From contig CM036251.1 of the NCBI GenBank assembly GCA_020698575.1, forward strand, positions 3,313,788 to 3,377,787: 64,000 nt of DNA, read 5' to 3'. The stretch's first letter is position 1. Each line of letters begins with the position of its first letter. The DNA is from Bostrychus sinensis. Taxonomy: Eukaryota; Chordata; Actinopteri; Gobiiformes; Eleotridae. Made by a program: the position numbers and the translations under genes. Of the stretch, positions 50,001 through 62,000 are shown piece after piece. Below the pieces are notes generated by a model. It worked only from the letters and a program-made list of their open reading frames with translations. It was not told the origin of the DNA and did no database searches.

Positions 50001-53000
50001 GAGAAGGTCGGTTTGGGTTTACCGTATTTCTCCTTTTGCTGCAAGTTATTCTGTGAACTTGAGGACTGATAATTAAAGTTCTACTATTAAAGCTTGTTCC
50101 TGTTGTGTTTGTAGTTTGAAGACAGCAGCGGCTCGCTCCCTGACCCCTCGCTGCCTCTGGCTCATCAGCTGGAGTTCACTCTGGAGAAGATCAGAGAACA
50201 CCTCAGGACCATCAGGGACCTACAGAGCACCTGCAAGAGTCTAGACGAGGTCCAGAAATATTCATCCTAAAAATAATAAAAATAATAATGTTACATGCAA
50301 AGTCGTAGGTAAAGATACATGTTAATAATAAATAAAATTAAATAAATACATAAAATAATACCACTTCTATTACTACTAATAATATATTAAAGAGAAGATA
50401 AAGTACTGAAAAACATAATAGTGGAGAATTCAATAAAAAAAATTCTTATGGTCAATAGATGTTTTTATTTTTAGCAATTTTTCAAGTAATTTCTTTAAAC
50501 CAGGGTTCAAACTATCATTAAAGTCACAAAAGTACATTTTAATTAATTTTTAAAAAATAATAATAGACATTTTGTGAGACTTTTTTTTAAATGTAATTTA
50601 ATTTTAGATATTTTGCTAAGTACACCTTTGTATGAATATGTTTTCTTCTACCTATGCATGGAAATAAGGTCTCATCTACATAATTTTGTATTTAAACAAT
50701 TTTTATAGTAACAAAATAAGTGAAAAAGCTCTAGGAAATTGAATTTTATATTTACCGTATTTTCTGCACTATAGGGCGCTCCGGATTATAAGGCATGTCA
50801 TTGAATGGTCTATTTTCAAACTTTTTTCACATATAAAGTGCTCGGGACTAAAAGGCGAAACAAAACAGTCAGATAAGTCAGTCAGTCAAACTTTATTCAA
50901 CGCGTTCACCATAACTCCCAAACTTGTTCAGTTGTAACGCGTGAATAAAAAACACAATCTGAGACGGCTAAATCAAACGATAGCGTATTCACAATAACTC
51001 ATAACTGTTCAGTTAACGTTAGAACAAAATACAACACAATACACTCACTTTTTCACTTCATTCCTCGTCCACAAATCCCTCAAATTCTTCATCTTCAGTG
51101 TCCGAGTTAAACAGTTGGGCGATTATGGCAATATTATGGTGAAGCACAGTAGGTATTACTCCGCGATGCTCCTGACTACGGTAGCCATAAATAAATTCAT
51201 AAATAAGGCGCTCTGGATTATAAGGCGCACTGTCGTTTTTTGAGAAGATTGAAGGCTTTTAAGCGCGCCCTATAGTGCGGAAAATATGGTATTAAAAATG
51301 GAAACAGATATTTCCTTGGTTAATGCTTCAGATGTTTAAGATACAATATAAAATTTAAATTTAAAGAATGCCCAATAAACATTTCAAAATAATGTGTAAA
51401 AAATAAGAACCTAGTGTTGTTCCAAAGTCTCAATCTCATTTTTCATTACAGAAGTTGAAAGAGAAGGAGTCAGCTCTGTGGAAGGCCGAGCAGAACGTGG
51501 TGTCCCGGGACAGAGTCATAAACGAGCTGCGTCTGCGTCTCCCGGCCTCGGCGAACAGAGAGCGACTGATGGCCGATCTGTCCAAGCACGAAGAGGACCG
51601 TCCCGAGCACCAGCACGGACTGAAACTGGCCCACCAGACCATCAGAGACCTGCAGAGACGACTGGACAAGAAGGAGGAGGTCATCAAGAAACAACTGGGA
51701 CAGGCCCGACAGGTGAGTCGCAGACAACAGAGGGGGACACTTTCTGTTTTGTTTTTTGCCAGTATTGTCCTGGAAGCTGTTTTCATGACATGTTTAGGCC
51801 AGAACATTGGTTTTGCTGCAGATTGGCCTCTCTTTTACACAAGACTGGCGTTCTCACTGTACACAAACTTTAGAAAACTGGACAAGGAAATGTTTTCACT
51901 CTGCTCATGTGTAGTCAAATGTTATTGGCTGCTGGCTATCATGCTTACTACACATTGTAAAGAACAAAAGGTAAAAGGTAAAAAAAAATAAAAAATCTGT
52001 GGTGAAATTGAGTATTTTTGTGATTCAAAAACCTATGTGCAGATAATGTTGGTAAGAATACAAGTATTATTCCTCAGTGATGCCTCAGAACTGGTCAATA
52101 AAGTCCAAGATTAGAAAGCTGGTCTTTGGAGAAAAAAAAACACATCTTCCTAGCCTGGCCCGCCAGCCTCTCCTACTTTCTTTTGTAAACAGGACAGACT
52201 TGTTCCTCACTCGCAACAAACTGTTTCTCCTGGGTCGATTTGGAACTGGCCTATCACAGCCGTTTGTCTGCCTCTTACCAAACTGGAAGCAGAGTGAATG
52301 TAATAACTTCTCTGAGCTGATTAACGGCGTTTAATACTTTCCTTTGTCTCCTGTTGGTTCTGCTGAAGTCCTCGTTGTTGTTCAGTCCTCTGTGGGATTT
52401 TTGTCTTCGTCCTGTTTCCATTTTAACAACAGTAAAGTCCTGCTGATGTCCCACGTAACCACATTCAAACAAACCCACTTTTTCCACAATTCTTTTTACA
52501 ACTGGCTTCTGTTGCTGTCCACGTTCACAAATAAGTACAGAGCTGCATACAATACAGAGGATTTTGTTGTTTTATGACAAAAGCGGCAATCAGCCATGTT
52601 TGTTTGGTTTAATGGTGCACTGCTCATGTCCTGTCCTTCGCTTCTCTGTGGCCTGTTATTGTTCCACCCATAGACATGTCACATGTCACCAGACTAATTT
52701 CTTCGTATAGAACAGGAAAAGAGTTTCTGGAGGGCCAGGCTAACAACTTCAAGGGTGTAATGACTCTGTAGCAGCAATACCACACCCATACTGGCCCAGC
52801 ATACTACAGTGTTCTCAGCAGCTGAGTAATCCCATGATGTTCTTCTGCACTTTTTTCTTATCAATCAAACATCTTTTTGAGAACTACATACCGTATTTTC
52901 CGCACTATAAGGCGCATCGGATTATAAGGCGCACCTTCAATGAATGGCCTATTTTAAAACTGTTTTCATATATAGGGCGCACCGCATTATAAGGCGCATC

Positions 53001-56000
53001 CACTAGATGGCGCTGTGCTAAAGGGAATGTCAATAAAACAGTCAGATAAGTCAGTCAGTCAAACTTTATTAATAGAGTACAAACCAGCGTTCTTACAACT
53101 CCCTTGTTGAAAACAATGTATTTCCAACTCCATTTGTCACAGTTCAAAGCTACATGAACAGCGTTCGAGCGCTCAGTTTTCTGTCCCCTCAATGTCGCAA
53201 CTCTTCTACTGAGATGGAGCAAAGGCCGCGCCTCCTTGTTCTTTTGTGGCAGGATCCATAAACACGCCTATGGCGCACATGAACAGCTGGGACTGGAATT
53301 CCCCTTTACCGTTTTTACCGCTGTCACTTCGGCGACGCCCCCTGAATACGGTAGCCATAATTAACCAACATTGATCCATATATAAGGCGCATCGGATTAT
53401 AAGGCGCACTGGCGGTTTTTGAGAAAATTAAAGGCTTTTAGGTGCGCCTTATAGTGCTTCGTTAGACCACCTGTCTTAATGTTTGTTGTGTGTGTTGTGT
53501 TCCAGGAACAAGAGGAGATGATAAAGAGACATCAGGATGAACTCAGAGCTCTACACGAGAAGCTGGACTCACACACGGACACCTCTCTGGACCAGTTCAA
53601 ACTCACTGCTATGGTAAAGTCGCACCTCTGTTTCATTAAAAGGGACAGCAATAGTTGTTATATTATTATCATTATTATAAAATCCTTGCATTAAAGGCGT
53701 TATCCAGTCACCCTAATTTTTTTCAGGCATCCAGAGTTAACATTTTCTTAAGAACAAGAACACTGTTTTGGTGCAAGTGGTACAATATTGATTGTTTAAC
53801 ATTCACAATATTTTGGCCTTTGAAACTCAAATTAATTAATTCTGCTTGGTGGAAATTAGTTAGTTTTTTGGTTATTTCCATCTGTCTCATGTATAATATA
53901 ACATACTTTTTTTTTGTCTTTTTCCCAGGAGTTGATGAAGAAGCCATCCTTTAAACTCCAGACCTCCAAACACCTGGAGCGTTTGGCCGAACTGGAGCAG
54001 ACCGTCTCTGAGCAGGACCTGAGTCTGTCTTCGGTCACAGAGAAACTCAAACTGACATCTGCAGAACTGGAGAGAGCGAAGAGCAACCTCGAGACGCAGA
54101 CTCAGAAACATGCCGATGAAAAAGCAAGGTAAAGAAAATTAAAGATTACACCAAGAATTCTGATACAAAAGTTTATGCGCCCCGTGTTATCCCAGGCTGG
54201 AGGAGCGGTACGCGGCTCAGGTGAAGGCTCTGACCGATGAGATCGAAGAGCAGAGGAGTCACATGACCCAGATGGAGGCAGAGATGGACCAGGTCCGAAC
54301 CGAGCTCCAGGTCCAAAAGGAGGCCAACGTGCGGTCTCCCAGTAACACCATGAAGAACCTGGTGGAGAGGCTCAAGGGACAGCTCACGCAGAAAGAGAAG
54401 CAACTCAAGGTCACATTTTTAATCATGGGATACATGGATATAATGGATTTGTATTACAACAAACAATTCTACAGAAAATGTTAGAAGACATTAGCAGATG
54501 AGTTCAAAATCTCGCAAAATGTATATCCTAATGGCTGTAATTTCATAATTTGAACATATTTTCAAGTCCAGTTTGTAATTTACAACTGCTTTTGTCTCCT
54601 CCATTCTATAAATATATCAAGTGTTAACCTGCAGTACATTAATCTAATATTAGTCTTTTTTGCACAATTTGTCTGTGGTATCTATCAAGTACAAAGTCTC
54701 AGGGGCCGTTTAGACAACAACGCGTTTTGCCGAATCCGCAAAGGTTTGATTGCTGTTTGGCCTTTTGTTTACATGAGGAGGGAGTTTCCGTTTTCTGAAT
54801 TTGCAATCTTTTGAAAACGCTGGTAGTGGTGTTTTGGTCTCACAGCGGGAGCCACTTGGAACAGCTCTGCTCTCGTCTAAACTGGAAAAATGGTTTCTCA
54901 CTAAAAACGATGATGTTACAGCCCCAATCTGCCCCAATCCCCAATACAAGGCTTTTATACCTCAAACAGTGAAGCCCGAAATTATTCATACCCCAGCAAA
55001 TTCTGACTTAAAGTTACTTTTATTCAAACAGCAAACTTTTTTTTTTGACCGGGAAAAAAAAAGCAGAGAAATATTTTTTTTCCACAGTGATACCTCTTGT
55101 ACATCGTCTTATTATCTTTTGGGAGAAGCCTGTGTCATTTCCAGTCAAATAAATTCCGGTTGAACAAAAGTAACTTTAAGTCAGAATTTGCCAGGGGTAT
55201 GAATAATTTCGGGCTTTACTGTATATTCATATTTACAGGGTTTCGGCTGAATCTTAAAAAGTCTAAAAAAGTCCTAAATTTAAAAATCTGAATTTAAGTC
55301 TAAATTCAACTTGTTGATCCATGCAGAAACCCTGTATTGGAACTGTCAGTAATATCTATTTAAGTATATACACTCAAGGAAAAAAGAAACGCACCATTTT
55401 CATTTTCTCAATTTGTCAAAAAATATTACAGCCAGTGAAAAATGACAGACTACAATGAGTTTAGTAGAGAAGGAAGTAGAGTAGAGTAGAGTCAAAATGA
55501 AATTACTGTTTTCCTGGTTCCGGTTGATTGATTTTGATGAGCAATAACAACTGTATTTTTGTATTAATCACCTATGTCTGGGTCATGAGTAAAACTCAGA
55601 GATGAAATGGACCTGTCCTCAATTGTGCACAACCATTCCCTATAAAAAGACACCAAAATGGAAAAAAAAGCACATTTGTTCCCAATGCCACGACTCCTGC
55701 AACCAGAGAGAGATTGGCAGCCATTGGCCTGCTTCAAGCTGAAGGAGCACACGGCTGTAGCCAGGAGTTTGGAGTCCATCACTCTACTGTTGTACGCCTC
55801 GCTGAGCGTTTCCACACCACTGGATCCTCCAATGACCGTCCCAGATCTGGTCGACCACATGTCACAACTGCTGCATTATTATTGTTTGGTCATGTTATTG
55901 TTATTGAAACTGTCATAAGCATTGATTAATTGGGTCTGAATCTCAGGGACGAGTATATGGTTGATGTGCACATGGAATATTTCCATCAAAAATAAGTAAC

Positions 56001-59000
56001 CAAACAAAAATGTGGTAAAAAAGCAGTGGTGCGTTTCTTTTTTCCTTGAGTGTACTTTGATGAGAGACTTGGATCCAGAAAACCACAAGATCTTAAAGTA
56101 GTTGGAAAGTTACAGCCAGAGTTCTCATTTCCTCTTCTATTTATTCACTGTGTGGTGTAGAGCATCTACTACAGTTTATTTTAGTTCTCTTCACACCTCA
56201 GTTTCGTGTAAATGTGAATCGCGAGTGGCAGGACTGTGGCGTTTTCCTCGGCAACGTTGTCGTGTAAACAGGCTCTCAATCTCAAAAGGAATGGCATACT
56301 TGAAAATATCCTGTAGGGCACTATGAAAATCTTTCCCATGTTGTTTAATCAGAGGACAGTCCCATAGAATACCGCAGTGGTTTGCTTGTTGATTTTCTAT
56401 AGTTTCTATAACAGACACTTATCTCCAGGTCTGGGCAGTATACAGCATCTTTACCATTGCAAGACCACGAACGTCTGCTTCTAGTTTGATAATGATTGGA
56501 TTAAAGAGTCTGGTTTTCCAAATGTACAAATCTGTTACCGAAATAAAATGAGAGCTGTCTAATTTTTAAAGATATTTTTGTAAAAAGATTGCAGAAATCT
56601 CCCTGTTCTTTGTCTCCTGCAGGCCCTGAGTAAAGCGCTGCTGGAGCTGAGAGCAGAGATGACCTCCACAGCAGAACAACAGGTGATTTCTGCAGCCGCT
56701 CAGAAAGAACAGAGTCTGAACGTGCAGCTGTTAGTGGACAAGCACACCAAGGACCTCAAGGTGAGAGGACGACGTTAATACTTATACAGGGGGTTCTGAT
56801 TACACTTTATCTCTCTGATTTAGTGTAATTTAGAGTCTTATTGGTCTTATTTAATCCCATTTCAGTCCCAGTTTTGTTATAGATGAGTCCTGTTTTAGTC
56901 TTGGTTTAGTTCTAAATTAGTCCCCGTTCAGTCCTAGATAAGTCCTGATTTAAGTCTGGTTTAGTCCTAGATTGGTCTTGTTTTAGACCTGGTTCAGTCC
57001 TACTTTAGTCCTGGTTTAGTTCTGGATTGTGCTGAGGTTTAATCCCATTTCAGTCCCAGTTTTGTTATAGATGAGTCCTGTTTTAGTCTAAATTAGTCCT
57101 TGTTCAGTCCTAGATAAGTCCTGATTTAAATCTGGTTTAGTCCTAGATTGGTCTTGTTTTAGACCTGGTTTAGTCCTACTTCAGTCCTGTGTTTCAGTTT
57201 TATGCAGCTAAACTCTGGAACAGTCTTCCTGTCGATGTTAGCCAGACCTCTACTCTGACAATGTTCAAGTCCAGACTTAAAACTGTTCTTTTTAGCTGTG
57301 CATATGCCAACTGAAAGTGTTTTATCTGCACGCTTCTCTTTTAATTTAATTTTAAATTGATTCTTAATTATACTTTTTAAATTTGATTTTATTTTTTTTA
57401 TTGTGTTTTGTACTTTTAAATTTGCCTTTTATTTCTTTCTGTAAAGCACTTTTAATTGCTCTGTGTATGAATTGTGCTGTACAAATAAACTTGCCTTGCC
57501 TTGCCTTGGTTTAGTTCTGGATTGTGCTGAGGTTTAATCCCATTTCAGTCCCAGTTTTGTTATAGATGAGTCCTGGTTTAGTCTGAATTACTCCTTGTTC
57601 AGTCCTAGATAAGTCCTGATTTAAATCTGGTTTAGTCCTAGATTGGTCTTGTTTTAGACCTGGCTTAGTCCTAGATTAGTCCTGATTATGTGCTGATAGA
57701 CTCAGATTTCTGTGTTGGTTTAGTCTTGGTTTTAGCCCCGGTTTAGTCTGGTTTAGTTTTAGATTAATCCTGTGTTAGACCTGGTTTAGTGCTGGTTTAG
57801 TCTTGGTTTAGTCCTAGTTTCTTTATTTAGTAAAGCTAATTTTTTAAGACGGCAAAGCCAAATATTTTCTAAGGTGGTACTCAGTATGACAAGTTTGAGA
57901 ATCACTGACCTAAGACATCTGAACCAAATTTTCCTCGCCCTCTGCTTAGGCCCAGGTGCAGGATCTGAGCGAGGAGCTGCAGCTGACGAAGGACAGCGTC
58001 AAAGCCTCGAGAGGACGAGAGAGCGGTCTGAAGGAGGAGGTCGAGAATCTAAACCAGGAGCTACAGAGGAACCAGAAAACTCAGAAACGTCTGGAGAAGG
58101 AGAGAGACGAGCGAGAACAGGAGGTCAAGGAGTTAAAACAACAGGTCAAGAGGCTCAGCAATGCTCTGCAGGTAAAACACGTCTCTGTTCTCTAAAGAAG
58201 CCCAACTCTACTAATAAAGTTTAAATATTGTGAACCTGTGTGCTTTTAAATGTATATGAATTATGTTTTTATTACCGTATTTTCCGCACTATAAGGCGCA
58301 TCGGATTATAAGGCGCACCTTCAATTAATGGCCTATTTTAAAACTGTTTTCATATATAGGGCGCACCGCATTATAAGGCGCATCCACTAGATGGCGCTGC
58401 GCTAAAAGGAATGTCAATAAAACAGTCAGATAAGTCATTCAGTCAAACTTTATTAATAGAATACAAACCAGCGTTCTTACAACTCCCTCGTTGAAAACTA
58501 GGGATGCACAGATATCACTTTTTTTCAAACCGATACGAGTACGAGTACTTCCATTTGAGTACGTACCGATACGAGTACTTATATAGGGGTAACTTTATAG
58601 TTTATACAGTCACACTGCTGTATCTCATTCATCCCATACCGTGTCGTCTTTTTGCCGTCTATCCCCGCTCTGCGATGCTAAGTTATTTTTACAACAGAGT
58701 GGTTTGAACACAAATAACCATGGCTAAAATTAGCTGAATATGGACATGTTATACCTCATTTTAAAGCTTAGATTCTCCTCTATTCAGTCGCTAAAATAAT
58801 TTTAAAGACAGATTGAGCATCTGCGCATCACCTGCGGAGACCAACATTGATCCATATATAAGGCCCATCGGATTATAAGGCGCACTGTCAGTTTTTAAGA
58901 AAATTAAAGGCTTTTAGGTGCGCCTTATAGTGCGGAAAATACGGTAAGTACATTTTTACGGTACAACTAAGCACTGACGACCATTCAGAGTAGCTTAAAA

Positions 59001-62000
59001 CCTGTTCCGACTGTAATAAAATGGAAAGTTTAGAAGCATGTGTCTTGGTCTTACTTTGTGTTCCTGTCTTAGAATCAGCCTGAAGCCGAAGGTAAAGGCC
59101 AAACCATCGAGAATCTGCAAAAAAAGATCAGGAAACTGGAGTCAGACCTGGACAAAAGAGAGACCAAAGCAGTCAGAGACGGGCCTGGAAAGGTCTGAAC
59201 TTCAATACAGTTACTAACATTGACTTTTACTGGTAATAAAATCTATATCTGACCTGACATTTGTTCTTGTGCCAGGCTAAAGAGGAGGTGGTTCGGTGGG
59301 AGGAGGGGAAGAAGTGGCAGATGAAGCTGGAGAAAGTGAAGATCGCATTAAAGGAGAAAGAACGAGAGAACGAGTCTCTGTCCAAACAGCTGAACACACT
59401 CAAGGATCTATACTCCAGGTCTCTCAAGTCTTCTTAACCTGTTTCCTTTGGGTTTTTTATGTCTTACTTATCCTAGGAAATACATTATGTAGAAAAAATC
59501 TGCTGTAAAAAGAGGATTAAAGGTTATGCTGATATTAAATGTACTCTGTGTCGAAACCAAGCCTGGATAAATAGAGAGGTTTGAGTCCGGAAAAGCCTGT
59601 TTAAAATCTCAAAATACCATACTCAACATACTTATTAATAGGCAACAAACAAGGCCGATATTAAGAGTTGTTTCTTTCCATCCAAACAGCTGTAGAGGTC
59701 TAGTGAACACATCTTTATGTCTGTAGCCAGGCCCTTAGATTTGTTTTTTCCAGAACAGCACGAAACAACCGTATACTTTATCTCTCGAGAAAAGAAAAAA
59801 AACTTAAAAAAGGCCAAAGCACAGTCAAATTGAACACGTAATGATCTGTATTGATGGCCTTGTCCTTTGTCTCAGGCTGGATCAGGAGAAGGCGTCCCTG
59901 CTGAAGAAGCTGAAGTCTCGGGGCGTCACCGTGGACCATGTGATCGGGGTCCGGTCTGAGGAGCTGGAGGCGGAGCTGCAGGAGCTGAGGCAGAAGAACA
60001 GAGACCTGGAGGCTCAGATCAACACCATCAAGTACGGTCAATACTGCTGTAGTCCATATTATCTCATATATTACAGGGATTCCCTTGAAAATTGTCAGTT
60101 CAACAGATTTTTATTATCATTTCTGTCTTCTAAAGGCCTATTAGGCTTAGGCTATAGGTTGTCAGAGTGGTAAGTGCACCTTTCCAGTGGCTACCTGACA
60201 GAAACATGGCTGTGCTGATGGCTAATTTGTACAAGGAGGAGCTCTTGACCCTTTCCCAGGTACTATCCCTAGTCACTGGTGCAGATACGTGGCTGACACC
60301 TGGGTTAAGATTAAAATCCAGGAAGTGGAGGTAATCACAGGCCGTATTAATGCTGTGGACCAAAACATGAAGTTCACTCTCACCCATGAGGTGCCCACAA
60401 GCTCTGAAGGAAGGAGGAAAGAAGAAGAACATGATGTCTACCAAGCCCTCAGAACCTGTGGATATCCCAGCTGGGCCTTCTCCAAATCCCAAAGAGATAA
60501 AAAAAAAGAAAAAACAGTACACAAAAGAACCAGAGTCATAAAGGAGCAACATGGTTATTCCCTATGTGTCTCAAAAGGATTTTTAGCCAACACAACATCT
60601 TTGGTCATTTCAAACCTGTTAATACTCTCAGACAAAAACTGGTTCATCTCAAAGGCTAAAATCCCAGTTACAAACAGAGCAATGTTGTGTGCTCAGTCCA
60701 CTGCAGGGAGAACTGCAATGAACAGTACGTTGGAGAAACCAAACAACCTTTGCTAAAGAGGTTATACCAACACCACAGGGCCAACTCCAGTGGACCAGAG
60801 TCTGCAGGACACCTCCACCTGAAGGACACAGACCACTGCTTTGAGGACAGCGAGGTCCAAATCTTAGCCAGAGAGAAAGGATGGTCTCAGATATAACCTT
60901 TCATCTGTTTACAGTCTCTTAAAGTCCCAAGCCAAAACATTTTTACTCAGGTCATTAACGTCAGAAGGAGCAGACCTTGCTAATGGTCCTCAGGAGGGTT
61001 AACGACTGTCCTACTCACACCAGCAGAAGACACATGACTGCTAACGTCCTGAAACTACTTTAGACCAATAGAATACACTTTCAGGTCAAAAACTCCTCCT
61101 TGCCAAGGAGCATATAACTCATCTCTCTCACCAGTTTAATTTCAGAAATGAGAAAGCCTCTTGGATGAAGGTGAAATGTCTTCAGCTTTAAAAATCAAGA
61201 CCCTTTTTTTTTCTTTATTAAACTAGTCGGGATGACTGAGAGTCTTCACAGACATCTGTCAACTAATCAAATCAAATAGAGCCATAAATTAAACTTAATT
61301 TTTGTAGCACTTTACAACAACCAGAAGGAAACCAAAGAGCTTTACAGCTAATTCCTCCTACACTACCTCAACTTCGAAAGCAAGATTTAAAATGCTTCCT
61401 TCAAAAATGAATTATGCAAATAGTTTTCTAACGATAACCTTTAAAATAACTGCAATCAGTGTCCATTTTATCAGCAGCAGTCTTCTACTTTTTCTTTCAT
61501 GCAGTTGTATTTTGTTTAAGCATATCTAGCCATTATGAGTGACATAGTGTTTAAAATAATCAGCCTTTTATTCATTTGGAGCCATGAGAAATTGCACTTC
61601 ATTTATTGTTTTTGGAGACAGTGATCAGGTTTTTTAAGGACACGCTGATAAGAAGAGAAAATCGAGTCGAGTGATCATGATTATTCTTCAGCTGTATCAG
61701 GAAACAGTGGATGCATCACTGAGTACAGTTGGATTTAATTGGGAATGAAGTAGAGACTAAAGACCTTAACTGAACTCAGTGCTGCTGAATGGAAAGTGTC
61801 AGTCAAATAAGTACAAGTTTATTAAAGGCCTACTTTGCTAACAAGACTTGCATTAGACTCTACTATAGTAGTTTTAATGTGCAGACAGCTGCTACGTGTT
61901 ACAGGCCTAAATAGTTAAAAACTTCATTGTGTTATGTAAAAAATATATTTACATCTTCTAGAGCTAACACTTAATAATCACTGCAAAGGATATTGTTTTC

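Noticed and set aside
61155..61200. Possible hammerhead ribozyme in the Penelope-like element ('ggatgaaggtgaaatgtc')
   Set aside because: Such ribozymes are known in Penelope-like elements, but the CUGAUGA core and a proper stem II are not present here.
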